A stretch of DNA of 64,000 nucleotides from Bacillus sp. N1-1 (GCF_009818105.1 NZ_CP046564.1:3968001-4032000), one strand, 5' to 3'; positions 17,709 through 26,949 are shown, counted from the stretch's first letter. A program made the numbers and translations. The notes: generated by a model from the letters alone, not told the origin.

Positions 17709-19343
17709 TTAAAACGCCCCTGATCCTCCTCCCCCACCGCCAGCACCTGTTCCACCGCCACCTCCGCTTGAACCAGCTGCTGATGCGGCAGTATGCTGGT
17801 CTGCTTTCTCAAACCCTGATTGGAACGTTTCAGCTAGAAGAAGGTAGATCATCCATTCATTACTTTGCGAGGAGGAAGCAAAGCTAGCGGACATTTTTCG
17901 CTTTCCTGCTCCGATTTGGTAGAGCAGAGCTGGAACTTGCTCATCTTCATCCCACGTTTTCCATTGATCGCTCAACTTAAGTGGTGTCAATGTTTCCATA
18001 ATTCTTCTTCCCTTTTCATTTAACGGGCGATACGCAATGGCAAAGATGAGAAAGAAGATGAAAAGTAAAACGACTGAAAGCATCCAGAAAAAGAGACCAT
18101 GGTAAGCCAACAAAAAGATACTTGTGAAGGATACGAGTGCAGCTATACTTGAAATCCAGCGGGTCTTCCGTGCTTTTTCAGTTAAATCATACTGCTTGAC
18201 TTCTCTCCTTACCGCTTCCTTCCATGCTGAAAAGCTTGTTTGGTATTTTTCATGGTTCTTCTTCTCTTTCACATAGCTTTCCAGATCATTAACATGGAAA
18301 GTGGTATCGTCTGCTATTTCATCAAACAACCATTCAATTAATCTCGTTTCATGCTTAAAATCTGTATCCCTACTCAGGAGTTCAAACTCTTCATCTGAAA
18401 TCTTCTTGATGTTCCCTTTTCGAACGAGTTCAAGCAACGAAGCGATAATCGCTGATGCTTTAAGATTTCCTCCTGTAAATAAAAGAGTCGCAGGTAGGCT
18501 CATTTCCGTGTCAGGAAAGCGTCCATTTCCGCTAAGCTGCCGTTCAATTTCAATTCCTGTCAATCTCTTTCTTCTGATGGCTTGAACGATCAATCCAACT
18601 GCAATTAGAAGCAATCCACCAACAATCACAGGTGCATATCCACCCCACTGCTCTTTCGCTTCCATTTTTGCCGCTACTTCTGCGTCCATTTTCTCTTTTT
18701 CCGCAAGAATGTTATCGAGCATCGGCTTTTCGGCTGTCAGAGGTGCTTCTGAAAAATGAGAGGCATCATAGGCAACGCGAATATCTCCTTTTTCCTCACT
18801 CGATACTTCTCCCAGGTTGAAAACGACCGTCCCCTCATCAATTGTTTCGACAGTGTCATAGGCTTCATCATATCCATATGCTGCTTTCACATCAGTAGGT
18901 TTGGGAGGGACAACCGTGATTCGCATATTTTCGTAAGTTGCTTCATTGCTATCATCGAAAAAAGGATAATAAAACTGGGCGACGTCTTCAAACCGTTCTA
19001 CTCCTTGATTGACGGTGTAGGTGATGTCGACCGTTACTGTTTCATCTGACCCTCCTCGGTAAATTTTGTACAGGTTCCCCTCCTTCTTCACTTTAAGATT
19101 CTCCCCATTTTCAGAAGCTTGGAAGTTATGAATTGTCGTATTCTCTTTCAGGATAAGTGTCCTTGTAATGCCGTTAAACTCTCCTTCAAATTCGTACGTG
19201 TGGGTTTCTTTCACATCAACCTGACCGTCCTTGTGCAATTGGGCATTGATATCAGTCGATTCAATCGAAAACTCCACAGCCCATACATGCGTTGGTATGA
19301 ACAAAATAAGAAGTAAGACACATAAACTTAGCACCTTTTTCAT
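17709..19343 (-). CDS. DUF2207 (YciQ-like) membrane protein
   Basis: A 544-residue membrane protein of unknown function. Signal peptide about 1-23 (LCVLLLILFIPTHVWA), an extracytoplasmic DUF2207 beta domain (about 25-200), a transmembrane helix near 236-256 (APVIVGGLLLIAVGLIVQAI), a cytosolic region, two more helices near 400-445, and a low-complexity C-terminus made almost only of Gly and Ser ending in SGAF. That Gly-rich tail is normal for the family. Monocistronic; ends at a shared terminator. Confidence 0.85.
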   Translation of the reverse strand: MKKVLSLCVLLLILFIPTHVWAVEFSIESTDINAQLHKDGQVDVKETHTYEFEGEFNGITRTLILKENTTIHNFQASENGENLKVKKEGNLYKIYRGGSDETVTVDITYTVNQGVERFEDVAQFYYPFFDDSNEATYENMRITVVPPKPTDVKAAYGYDEAYDTVETIDEGTVVFNLGEVSSEEKGDIRVAYDASHFSEAPLTAEKPMLDNILAEKEKMDAEVAAKMEAKEQWGGYAPVIVGGLLLIAVGLIVQAIRRKRLTGIEIERQLSGNGRFPDTEMSLPATLLFTGGNLKASAIIASLLELVRKGNIKKISDEEFELLSRDTDFKHETRLIEWLFDEIADDTTFHVNDLESYVKEKKNHEKYQTSFSAWKEAVRREVKQYDLTEKARKTRWISSIAALVSFTSIFLLAYHGLFFWMLSVVLLFIFFLIFAIAYRPLNEKGRRIMETLTPLKLSDQWKTWDEDEQVPALLYQIGAGKRKMSASFASSSQSNEWMIYLLLAETFQSGFEKADQHTAASAAGSSGGGGGTGAGGGGGGSGAF

Positions 19344-19472
19344 AGGATCAACCTTCTTTCGAGTACATTTACAATTTTATATACGATTAAAAAAGGGAAA
19401 AGTTACAAGTGAATGACTTGCGGACATAAAATCTGTTTTAACGTTAAACAAATTATTGTCACAATAACTTTA

Positions 19473-19488
19473 ATGCAAACGGTTGCGT
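19473..19488. promoter_or_regulatory. LacI/CcpA-type operator, distal to MFS gene
   Basis: ATGCAAACGGTTGCGT is an imperfect palindrome with the central CG typical of LacI-family sites. It lies about 270 nt upstream of the MFS transporter gene. Confidence 0.45.
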
Positions 19489-19683
19489 AAACGTTATCAG
19501 CTGGTATATACTATTCAAGGAAAACGCTTTATCAGTTTAACGAAGTATCCCTTTAGTACTTCACTTGAAAATTCATAGTTTTGGAGCGCGATCATTGCCA
19601 GTAAAGCAATCCTATTATTAAACATGTCGATCAGAAGCTGTTCGCAACTACCAGCGAGTGCAGCATTTATTTTTTTATTTATG

Positions 19684-19697
19684 TGCAAGCGATTGCA
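19684..19697. promoter_or_regulatory. LacI/CcpA-type operator, proximal to MFS gene
   Basis: TGCAAGCGATTGCA, a near-perfect palindrome with central CG, lies 58-71 nt upstream of the MFS start codon. With the distal site it could form a repression loop. The gap 19344-19754 holds no convincing gene. Confidence 0.55.
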
Positions 19698-19754
19698 TTG
19701 TTTTCGAATTTTCATAGCTTATTAACTTCAAAATCTATCCATACATAGGAGGAA

Positions 19755-21116
19755 ATGATGTTACAAGAACAAGTTGTCACAACCAGCGAAAAACGATATC
19801 AAAAAGAATTACCCGCTCTCCCTCTCACGACAATCTGGTTAATTAGTTTCGGTTTTTTAGGTGTACAGATGGCCTTCTCATTGCAAAGTGCAAACATGGG
19901 ACGAATTTTCCAAACCCTTGGTGCAGATCCTCATAATCTTGGATTGTTCTTTATCTTACCACCACTCGCAGGACTAATCGTCCAACCTTTAGTTGGTTAT
20001 TTCTCAGACCGGACCTGGATCCCAGGGCTTGGTCGACGTATTCCTTATCTACTCGTTGGTGCTGTTGTTGCTGTCATTGTGATGTGTCTATTGCCCAATT
20101 CAGGTAGCTTTGGATTTACTGCAGTGACAGCCATGACGTTTGGAGCGATTGCCATTTTGTTTATGGATGTCTCATCAAACATGGCGATGCAGCCTTTTAA
20201 AATGATGGTTGGGGATATGGTAAACAAAGAGCAAAAAGGGTTTGCCTATTCGATCCAAAGCTTTCTATCAAATAGTGGTGCTGTATTGGCTAGCATTTTT
20301 CCTTTTGCGTTAACACTTATAGGTGTATCAAATAGTGCACCAAAAGGAGTTATCCCACAATCGGTCGTCATTTCTTTTTATGTCGGCGCAGGTGTTTTAA
20401 TCATTTGTAGTCTCGTTACCGTATTGAAAGTAAAAGAGTATACACCAGATGAGTTTGCCGTTTATCACGGCATTTCAAAAGAATCGACGAAAGAAAAAGT
20501 AAACATTTTTAAATTACTTGGAAGCGCTCCAAAAGTATTTTGGACCGTTACCCTCGTTCAATTATTTTGCTGGATGGGTTTTCAATACTTATGGACGTAT
20601 GGCACAGGCGCCATTGCGTTAAACGTTTGGAATACGAGTGACCCTTCAAGTGCGGCTTATCAAGATGCCGGAAACTGGTTTGGGATTTTAACAGCGGTTC
20701 AGTCGATTGGAGCAGTACTCTGGTCTCTTGCCTTATCCCGAATTCCAAATAACTCACGGAAATTCTACTACTCGATTAGCTTATTGCTAGGTGGAATCGG
20801 GTTTGGTTCTGTCTTCTTCGTTCACAATCAGTGGGCACTCGTTATTTCCTTTACGTTAATCGGAATTGCATGGGCAGCGATGATGACCTTCCCATTCACG
20901 ATCCTAACGAACGCGCTGAAAGGCAAAAACATGGGTACATACCTTGGGCTGTTTAACGGTAGTATTTGTTTGCCACAAATTATCGCATCATGCTTAAGCT
21001 TTGTACTCTTCCCATTGATCGGGTCTTCTATGCCGTTTATGATCTTGCTTTCGGGTGTGTTCCTTGTCGTTGGGGCGTTGTCTGTACCTGTTATTAAGGA
21101 GACGTATGCGAAGTAA
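19755..21116 (+). CDS. MFS sugar transporter (SLC45/maltose-permease-like)
   Basis: A 453-residue major facilitator protein with about 12 hydrophobic segments. PLVGYFSDRTWIPGLGRRIPYLLVG is the loop 2-3 signature of the SLC45/sucrose-maltose transporter branch of the GPH-like MFS (long D-R-x-x-P-x-G-R-R-x-P motif). The second half carries LFNGSICLPQIIAS, also typical. It probably imports a disaccharide such as maltose in symport with a cation. ATG or TTG start next to AGGAGG. Two LacI-type operators upstream suggest sugar induction, matching the pullulanase and glucosidase in this window. Confidence 0.82.
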   Translation: MMLQEQVVTTSEKRYQKELPALPLTTIWLISFGFLGVQMAFSLQSANMGRIFQTLGADPHNLGLFFILPPLAGLIVQPLVGYFSDRTWIPGLGRRIPYLLVGAVVAVIVMCLLPNSGSFGFTAVTAMTFGAIAILFMDVSSNMAMQPFKMMVGDMVNKEQKGFAYSIQSFLSNSGAVLASIFPFALTLIGVSNSAPKGVIPQSVVISFYVGAGVLIICSLVTVLKVKEYTPDEFAVYHGISKESTKEKVNIFKLLGSAPKVFWTVTLVQLFCWMGFQYLWTYGTGAIALNVWNTSDPSSAAYQDAGNWFGILTAVQSIGAVLWSLALSRIPNNSRKFYYSISLLLGGIGFGSVFFVHNQWALVISFTLIGIAWAAMMTFPFTILTNALKGKNMGTYLGLFNGSICLPQIIASCLSFVLFPLIGSSMPFMILLSGVFLVVGALSVPVIKETYAK

Positions 21117-21171
21117 GAGAACGGAACTTAGAACTAGCAAGACGAAGTAGTCAATTTTCATTCCTAAACAT

Positions 21172-21204
21172 AAAGACACACCAGAACGCTTCTGGTGTGT
21201 CTTT
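21172..21204 (+). terminator. Terminator after MFS gene
   Basis: AAAGACACACCAGAA and TTCTGGTGTGTCTTT form a perfect 15-bp stem with a 3-nt loop. Confidence 0.85.
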
Positions 21205-21372
21205 AATTATGATTACAATACTTAAAAGCTATTGCTGTAATAAACGGTGCGCTGCTGCCTAGTTTAGCGTGGACAATCCATTCTATACATAAAGAACAAT
21301 AAAAACTTAAACACTTTTCAAAATTATGGTACTTTAATCATATTACAGTTTTTATAGTAAGGAGGGAACATT

Positions 21373-21705
21373 CTGTCTATTTATAGTCAAATGTTGAAAG
21401 GTCTACTGGAAGGAAGTATCCTTTCGTTAATTTCCAAAAAGGATACTTATGGATACGAATTGCTTGAAAAGCTAAGAGAAGGGGGATTTCTTCATGTAAG
21501 CGACGGCACTATTTATCCATTACTTTTAAGGTTAGAAAAAGAAAAACTAATAGAAAGCTATACTCGTCCTTTCGAAACAGGGCCTAGAAGAAAGTATTAT
21601 TTCATTACCGAAGAAGGTTTACTAGCTTTAAAAGAAATACAGGATTATTGGAAAGACTTGAAAAAATCCGTGAATTTGTTTATGGAAAATGAAGAGGTGA
21701 AATGA
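21373..21705 (+). CDS. PadR family regulator, probable CTG start
   Basis: A small winged-helix repressor (110 residues from CTG, 104 from the ATG at 21391). PadR homologs normally begin with M-S-I-x-S-Q-M-L-K-G, and that sequence is encoded here from a CTG at 21373, which sits 6 nt after AAGGAGGG; the ATG at 21391 has no ribosome site of its own. The helix-turn-helix spans about residues 10-90 (KKDTYGYELLEKL, DGTIYPLLLRLEKEKLI). It is coupled by ATGA-type overlap with the HAAS-domain gene and probably represses the downstream MacAB-like exporter. Confidence 0.85.
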   Translation: MSIYSQMLKGLLEGSILSLISKKDTYGYELLEKLREGGFLHVSDGTIYPLLLRLEKEKLIESYTRPFETGPRRKYYFITEEGLLALKEIQDYWKDLKKSVNLFMENEEVK

Positions 21706-22211
21706 TGAATAGTATTCAAAGGCACAAGTTTACATTATCAAAAAATAATCGAGATAAATATAACGAGTTTTGTTTATTTGTAAATAGTAGCAATATCGAT
21801 ACAGAAGCCAAAAATAAATTAAAAGATGAAATTTTAGACCATCTCATTGAAGGTGAAAAACACGGCAAAACATTTGATGATTTATTTAGTGAAAATCCTA
21901 GAGAATACTCACAACAACTAATAGACATGCTACCTAAAGCAACTTTTAAAACAAAAGTGCGTTTCTTCTTAAGCGTTATCTTTATATCAATTATTATTAA
22001 TATACCTATCCTGTTTTTCAGCGATTCAGCTTCGGAATTTTTATTCACTCTAGTATCCTTCCCATTATTGGCAGGGGTTTTGTCACTGCTTTGTTTCCGC
22101 ATATTTAAAGTTACGGTTTTCAAGAATTCTTTTAAATATATAATTGCCATTATCTTAGTGATTCAATTAATATCGATCGTCTATGTTTATTTCAAAAATG
22201 CTATCATATAA
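21702..22211 (+). CDS. HAAS-domain membrane protein (PadR partner)
   Basis: A 169-residue protein whose start overlaps the padR stop. The N-terminal cytosolic HAAS-like helical domain (about 10-85; KNKLKDEILDHLIEGEKHGKTFDDLF) precedes three hydrophobic segments (about 90-110, 112-135, 142-165). Proteins of this build (DUF1129/DUF1700 type) usually accompany PadR regulators and membrane-stress operons. Their molecular role is not settled; they may sequester the regulator or sense the membrane. Start ATG at 21702 or 21705. Confidence 0.75.
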   Translation: MMNSIQRHKFTLSKNNRDKYNEFCLFVNSSNIDTEAKNKLKDEILDHLIEGEKHGKTFDDLFSENPREYSQQLIDMLPKATFKTKVRFFLSVIFISIIINIPILFFSDSASEFLFTLVSFPLLAGVLSLLCFRIFKVTVFKNSFKYIIAIILVIQLISIVYVYFKNAII

Positions 22212-22291
22212 GAGTTTGCAAAGATTTTACCCAGTTAATCACGAAACCCCTCCTCTTATGTAAATCCTATAGTAAATTCCATTCTTATTTT

Positions 22292-22308
22292 TATATGATA
22301 CTCATATA
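22292..22308. promoter_or_regulatory. Putative PadR operator before MacAB-like operon
   Basis: TATATGA, TAC spacer, TCATATA: a perfect 7-3-7 inverted repeat 30 nt upstream of the adaptor gene start, in the promoter region. PadR proteins bind AT-rich repeats of this sort. Confidence 0.5.
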
Positions 22309-22338
22309 AGGCTTGTATAACAAAGGTGGGATTTACAT

Positions 22339-23463
22339 ATGAAAAAGAAGATAATTTTAGGTAGTGTTACTGTCGGAATTCTCAGTTTGGTTCTAATTAA
22401 CCTATTTATTTTTCAAGGCGATCAAGAGACAACTGTAAAAGCTGAAGAAGAAACATATATCGTAGAGGAAAAACGTTTAACCGATGTTATTAACGTCGGT
22501 GGTGAGGTAAAGCCAAAAAATCAGGAAACTTATTATATTGACACATCTATAGGGAGTTTAAAGGAGTTATTGGTTGATGACGGTGAGGAAATCGAAATTG
22601 GAAGTCCTTTGTATTCTTATGAAAACCCTAAATTATTAGATCAGTTGGAACGAGCTGAGTTATCAAAAAGTCGTGCTCTTATTCAATTAGAACAATTAAA
22701 CAGTCAGGAAGATAAATTAAATGAAGGTTCTAATGATGATGAAGGAGAATTTACTCCCAACGCAATAGGTGTAGATAAAGAATCGATCAAATTTGATCGA
22801 AGATTAGCAAATTTAGACTACAAAGAAGCAGAATTAGAAATTTCATCTTTACATAAAGAAATTAATGAACTGACTATCCATAGCAAAATGAAAGGCATCG
22901 TTAAAATAGTTGGGAATGACCTCTCACTTGGGTCTCCAAATAGCACTGTCCCCCTTGTAACTGTTGTGTCTGAAGGAGAGTATTTGGTTTATGGTAAACT
23001 TCCCGAATATGATTCTCCATTAGTTAACCCTGGAATGAAAGTTAAAATTAAAGCAAAGGCAGTGCCTGATAAAGTCTATGAGGGTGAAATTGTAAGTGTT
23101 TCTTCCTTACCTGATAATTTATCAGAAGGTGAAGATTCTTCTGGTAACAAGGAGTCCATGTACACCTATAAAGCAAAGTTTAAAACCTCTCCAAAAGAAA
23201 TGAAATCTGGATACTCTGTAAATATTGAAGTTCAGATAGACCGAAAAGATAAACAACCTATTATCCCTATAGAAAGCATTGGAACAGATGAAAAGGGAGA
23301 ATATATCTTCTTGAAAAAAAGTGAAGAAAATATAGAAAAGACCTATATTGAAGCCGGCGTCATTAATGAAGGATATAGGGAAGTATTAAATGGACTTAAA
23401 GTTGGAGATGAAATCCTTGCTTCAGTTGAAGAGTCTGATTTAGAAAGTGACAAGAGCAAATGA
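22339..23463 (+). CDS. Efflux adaptor subunit (HlyD/MacA-like)
   Basis: A 374-residue membrane-anchored adaptor with one N-terminal helix (about residues 5-25), a short beta-barrel start (VEEKRLTDVINVGGEVKP), a coiled-coil segment (about 100-190, with an acidic Gly-Ser-Asn linker) and a C-terminal barrel region. This is the Gram-positive YknX/MacA type that stabilises a MacB-like permease. The ATPase start overlaps its stop by 4 nt. Ribosome site AGGTGGG. Probable substrate class: peptides or antibiotics. Confidence 0.85.
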   Translation: MKKKIILGSVTVGILSLVLINLFIFQGDQETTVKAEEETYIVEEKRLTDVINVGGEVKPKNQETYYIDTSIGSLKELLVDDGEEIEIGSPLYSYENPKLLDQLERAELSKSRALIQLEQLNSQEDKLNEGSNDDEGEFTPNAIGVDKESIKFDRRLANLDYKEAELEISSLHKEINELTIHSKMKGIVKIVGNDLSLGSPNSTVPLVTVVSEGEYLVYGKLPEYDSPLVNPGMKVKIKAKAVPDKVYEGEIVSVSSLPDNLSEGEDSSGNKESMYTYKAKFKTSPKEMKSGYSVNIEVQIDRKDKQPIIPIESIGTDEKGEYIFLKKSEENIEKTYIEAGVINEGYREVLNGLKVGDEILASVEESDLESDKSK

Positions 23464-24155
23464 TTAAATTGGAGAGTGTAAATAAAACCTATAAAGTCGG
23501 AAATGTGGACGTCCCCATTCTAAAAGACATAGATTTATCCATTGATAAAGGGGAATACGCTTCAATAATGGGGCCTTCTGGTTCCGGAAAGTCCACTTTA
23601 ATGAATATTATCGGGATCTTAGATCGTCCAACTCGAGGTCACTATATATTTAATGAAGAAAATATAAAAAACAAAAATCCAAAAACACTAGCTAGTTTGC
23701 GAAATCAATCAATTGGATTCGTGTTCCAAAGCTTTCATTTGCTACCCAGAATAACAGCAGTCGAAAATGTTGAGCTGCCATTAATCTATGGTGGTTATAA
23801 AAGAAGTGATAGAAGAGAAAAAGCAATTTATGCTCTAGAAAAAGTAGGGTTAGTTGATCATATGAAGCAATATCCTAATCAACTTTCAGGAGGGCAAAAA
23901 CAAAGAGTTGCCATTGCTCGTGCAATTATTAATGAACCTTTATTAATATTGGCAGACGAGCCAACGGGTGCTTTAGATACAAAGACTGGCGAAAAAATAA
24001 TGGAGATATTCACCCAATTTAATAAAGAAGGTCACACAGTTGTATTAGTTACTCATGAATTAGAAATAGCTCACTGCGCAAACCGGATAATAAATATTAG
24101 AGATGGGAAAATAGCAGAAGATCGGAGGCTATCTTACGATGAATTTTTGGGATAG
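23460..24155 (+). CDS. ABC transporter ATPase (MacB/LolD class)
   Basis: A 231-residue nucleotide-binding subunit. Walker [10 protein letters not shown] near residues 37-45, Q-loop [10 protein letters not shown], signature LSGGQKQR, Walker [11 protein letters not shown] and the D-loop/H-loop (LVTHE) are intact. The ADEPTGALD motif is characteristic of the MacB/LolD/FtsE group. It overlaps the adaptor gene at its start and the permease gene by 17 nt at its end, so the three are translationally coupled. Confidence 0.93.
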   Translation: MIKLESVNKTYKVGNVDVPILKDIDLSIDKGEYASIMGPSGSGKSTLMNIIGILDRPTRGHYIFNEENIKNKNPKTLASLRNQSIGFVFQSFHLLPRITAVENVELPLIYGGYKRSDRREKAIYALEKVGLVDHMKQYPNQLSGGQKQRVAIARAIINEPLLILADEPTGALDTKTGEKIMEIFTQFNKEGHTVVLVTHELEIAHCANRIINIRDGKIAEDRRLSYDEFLG

Positions 24156-25329
24156 TTTCAAGATCTCTCTAAATGCAATTGCTGGTCACAAGATGCGTTC
24201 TATACTAACTATGCTAGGGATTGTCATTGGCGTGAGTTCTATTATTATAATTGTATCTATCGGTCAGAGTGGTGAGAAAGCTTTAAAATCTAACTTAGCT
24301 GGTTCAGACAACAACACGATTGATATGATGTTCACTTATGATGATGAAAATAAAAACTATAGTAATGAAGCTCTCACCTATACTACGCGTGACATAGAAA
24401 ATCTCCAATCAATTCCTGAAATAGAAAAAGTAGTACCTAAAAATACGGAGTACACTACTATTTCTGGTTCCAAGCAGTCCAAAACTGTTGAAATGATTGG
24501 TATTACATCACAATACTACTTTTTAGAAAACTTGGAAGTTAATGAAGGAAGAGAGATATCTTCATTTGAAATGAGTAATTCTAGAAGAGTCGCTTTATTA
24601 AATGAAAAGACCGCAAAATCTTTATTTAATTTAACAAGCCCTGTTAATCAGTATATAGAAGTAAACGGAATATCTGTTAAAATAATTGGCGTTTATCAAG
24701 AAGACATTCCTGTAGAACTTCAAACCGAAAAAGTATTAATACCACTACAAGCCTGGCCACTTATATTTAATACAGAAGAAATCACCTCACTCACGATCGT
24801 AGCGGACAAGATAGAGAACATGCAAGCAGCTGGTGAAAAAGCAGTTTCAATGATGAACAACACTAAAGAAGTGAGTGAGGAAGGTACTTTTGAAGTACTC
24901 AACATGAAAGAAATCCAAGACGGTATTGCCTCCATCACTAAGATCATGACTGGAATTGTCGGCGCTATAGCTAGCATCTCACTATTTGTTGGTGGAATAG
25001 GTGTTATGAATATAATGCTAGTATCAGTTACTGAACGAACGAAAGAAATAGGGATTAGAAAAGCTTTAGGAGCCTCACGAGGAAAAATACTTTTACAATT
25101 CTTAATTGAGTCAGCCTTTTTAACGTTCATTGGCGGTGTCATTGGAATTGTTATTGGCTACTGTGGCTCTTACCTATTTTCACTATTTTCTGATTGGCCC
25201 TTTACTGTTTCAATCCCAATCATAGCGATAGGTTGCTTATTCTCTATGGCAATAGGGGTAGTTTTTGGCATTATGCCCGCCAACAAAGCCGCAAAACTAG
25301 AACCTATTGATGCCTTAAGATATGAGTAA
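24139..25329 (+). CDS. MacB/FtsX-type ABC permease
   Basis: A 396-residue permease with the family's four-helix layout: one N-terminal helix (AIAGHKMRSILTMLGIVIGVSSIIIIVSI region), a large extracellular MacB-PCD domain (about 50-260), and three C-terminal helices with TERTKEIGIRKALGASRGKIL and the PANKAAKLEPIDALRYE end motif. The motifs place it with YknZ/MacB-like exporters of antimicrobial peptides or toxins. Last gene of the PadR-linked operon. Confidence 0.92.
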   Translation: MNFWDSFKISLNAIAGHKMRSILTMLGIVIGVSSIIIIVSIGQSGEKALKSNLAGSDNNTIDMMFTYDDENKNYSNEALTYTTRDIENLQSIPEIEKVVPKNTEYTTISGSKQSKTVEMIGITSQYYFLENLEVNEGREISSFEMSNSRRVALLNEKTAKSLFNLTSPVNQYIEVNGISVKIIGVYQEDIPVELQTEKVLIPLQAWPLIFNTEEITSLTIVADKIENMQAAGEKAVSMMNNTKEVSEEGTFEVLNMKEIQDGIASITKIMTGIVGAIASISLFVGGIGVMNIMLVSVTERTKEIGIRKALGASRGKILLQFLIESAFLTFIGGVIGIVIGYCGSYLFSLFSDWPFTVSIPIIAIGCLFSMAIGVVFGIMPANKAAKLEPIDALRYE

Positions 25330-25460
25330 GAAACTCATCTTACATTCAAAAAATGATAACCACCTGGCTACTAATTGATTTACTTCAGAAGTGCAGAATG
25401 TAAAACCGCATAGCGATTCGCAGTAAACTTCACATGCTATATCACATATGAAATCACACT

Positions 25461-25496
25461 AAAAGAGCTTGGAGATGCTATTTCAAGCTCTTTTTC
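25461..25496 (+). terminator. Terminator after MacAB-like operon
   Basis: AAAGAGCTTG and CAAGCTCTTT form a 10-bp stem with a 12-nt loop, followed by TTT. Confidence 0.75.
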
Positions 25497-26014
25497 CTTC
25501 GTTTTTCTGTTAAAGCTCCTCGTTTCTTGAAAGCTGATTTCGAGACACTTTCCTTTGCTTATTTAAAAAGCATGTATATGCATTAATTTAATAGAAACCT
25601 TTAAGTTTTAAAATAATAGATAACATACTCCAGAACACAGCTTGTTTAACCTTTTACTTTCCTCAATTAAGATCTTGATTACTGAGCAACGTCGGAAATG
25701 AGCTGCTACATCTTAATTTCTGTCGCTCCAGCGTTGATTATAGTCCTAGTATTGGAGATATACAATTTTCTCCGCAGCCCCTTTTCGCCTGGCGAGATAT
25801 TCATCGTTTTGTGCGCTTTAATTCACTTTGATGGTCCGTTCAATGATATTCTCCAAGCCACTGTACACGACGCTGGTATGGTGAAAATACTTCTGTGAGA
25901 AAGGCAATGTGTCGATCATAAAGTTCCTTTAAACAATCGTATTTAGTATCGAGCGAGACTACGCACCATTTTTATACAGGCTTATATTTTATAACATCTG
26001 CACTACCAAATAAA

Positions 26015-26043
26015 AAACAATCAATAATTTATTGATTGTTTTG
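26015..26043 (-). terminator. Terminator of the circular bacteriocin operon
   Basis: AAAACAATCAAT and ATTGATTGTTTT form a 12-bp stem directly after the stop codon of the DUF95 gene, with a T-rich tail on the minus strand. Confidence 0.75.
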
Positions 26044-26044
26044 T

Positions 26045-26566
26045 TCATATCGATTTTGGTGTAATAAACCCTTCTATAAACGAGGCTAAGAATAAGAGAA
26101 GAACAATCGATCCGACTATATAAGAAAGTCTTTTCCAACTCTTTTTTTCTGTATAAAACTTCAGTCCATATAACCCCAAATAGCCGGCTAAAATAAGTGC
26201 TGGTATTTCAAACAAACCATGAGGTACTACTGCTAGAAATAATTCCGTCACACCCATACCACTTAAGTAATTTCCAGCTAATACTCCTCCCAACCAAAGC
26301 CCATTAAGAAATAAAATAGGTACAGTAGGAATCCCGAATAGCAAAATACCGGAAACTAATAATAAAACCACTTTTAAATTTTGAATAAAGAAAAATAGAG
26401 AACCTTCAAATCCTTCTCTCTTATCATAATAATTTTCAGAGTTCATCCCTAGTACAGCTGTTTCAGTATTAACTGAGAGTATTAAAGTGATTCCAAGGAT
26501 CATACCTCCAACAAAAAGAATAATCGAAAACAATAATAATGACTTGTCTTTTAGTAATATATTCAT
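26045..26566 (-). CDS. DUF95/SpoIIM-like membrane protein of bacteriocin cluster
   Basis: A 173-residue membrane protein with about five hydrophobic segments. ATG 26566 is chosen because AGGTGG lies 5 nt upstream. The central motif PHGLFEIPALILAGYLG is the signature of the DUF95/stage II sporulation protein M superfamily. A DUF95 protein is a constant member of circular bacteriocin clusters (AS-48, circularin A, carnocyclin), where it is needed for maturation, secretion or immunity. It lies directly after the four structural genes on the same strand, supporting the cluster call. Confidence 0.85.
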   Translation of the reverse strand: MNILLKDKSLLLFSIILFVGGMILGITLILSVNTETAVLGMNSENYYDKREGFEGSLFFFIQNLKVVLLLVSGILLFGIPTVPILFLNGLWLGGVLAGNYLSGMGVTELFLAVVPHGLFEIPALILAGYLGLYGLKFYTEKKSWKRLSYIVGSIVLLLFLASFIEGFITPKSI

Positions 26567-26641
26567 ATCAACCACCTAAAGGTTTGATTTTTTCCATGAT
26601 TAATGGTATATATAGTAAATATATGTATTAGTTATACTTAA

Positions 26642-26668
26642 AGAGCAACGAGGATGAGTCGTTACTCT
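26642..26668 (-). repeat. Hairpin after bacteriocin copy 4
   Basis: AGAGCAACGA and TCGTTACTCT pair with one mismatch around a GAGGATGAG-type loop. The same loop occurs in the hairpins between copies. Confidence 0.6.
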
Positions 26669-26685
26669 AAAAGATTGATTAGATA

Positions 26686-26889
26686 TTAGTAAGCTACTGC
26701 GGTCTTCTTAGCTCCTTTTTTCAGCAATGATTGTGCTGTAAGGATAAGAGCTGAAGTTAAACCAAAGCTTGCAAACAAGGAAATTAAAGCCAGTACCGTT
26801 GATCCTGCTTCGATCGCGGATACAATTACATTAGCCCAGTACTGGGAAATACCTAGTGCGCCGGCAATGAATGCAAAAATGAATTCCAT
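26686..26889 (-). CDS. Circular bacteriocin precursor, copy 4 (variant)
   Basis: A 67-residue precursor, last of four tandem copies. It differs from the other three by Gln for Glu in LGIS-E-YWAN and Gln for Arg in LTA-R-SLL. By alignment with circularin A (leader MFL, core VAGALG) and uberolysin (leader of six residues, core LAGYTG), I infer a leader MEFIFAF and a 60-residue core from Ile8 to Tyr67, joined head to tail. The core is hydrophobic with a basic patch LLKKGAKK, typical of pore-forming class I circular bacteriocins. Ribosome site GGAGGAAG. Confidence 0.85.
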   Translation of the reverse strand: MEFIFAFIAGALGISQYWANVIVSAIEAGSTVLALISLFASFGLTSALILTAQSLLKKGAKKTAVAY

Positions 26890-26915
26890 GTTTTCTTCCT
26901 CCTTTCTTGGGGAAA

Positions 26916-26949
26916 TGTTCTTGTAACGAGATGAGTCGTTACAAGAACA
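26916..26949 (-). repeat. Hairpin between bacteriocin copies 3 and 4
   Basis: TGTTCTTGTAACGA and TCGTTACAAGAACA form a perfect 14-bp stem with a 6-nt loop, without a T-run on the minus strand. It could attenuate transcription or protect the upstream mRNA. Confidence 0.7.

Larger units (their letters stand above)
25330..26044. other. Long intergenic region with gene remnant and two terminators
   Basis: The stretch holds the terminator at 25461-25496 and the bacteriocin-operon terminator at 26015-26043. On the minus strand a 43-codon open stretch around 25840-25975 (containing KELYDRHIAFLTEVF) looks coding-like but is flanked by stops and has no start site; it may be the rest of a decayed gene. 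I recognise no family. Confidence 0.4.

Noticed and set aside
19515..19715. 66-codon minus-strand ORF upstream of the MFS gene
   Set aside because: It has no ribosome site and overlaps the probable operators and promoter of the MFS gene.
25698..25898. 66-codon plus-strand ORF in the 25.3-26.0 kb gap
   Set aside because: No ribosome site and no family; the opposite strand looks slightly more coding-like but is also broken.
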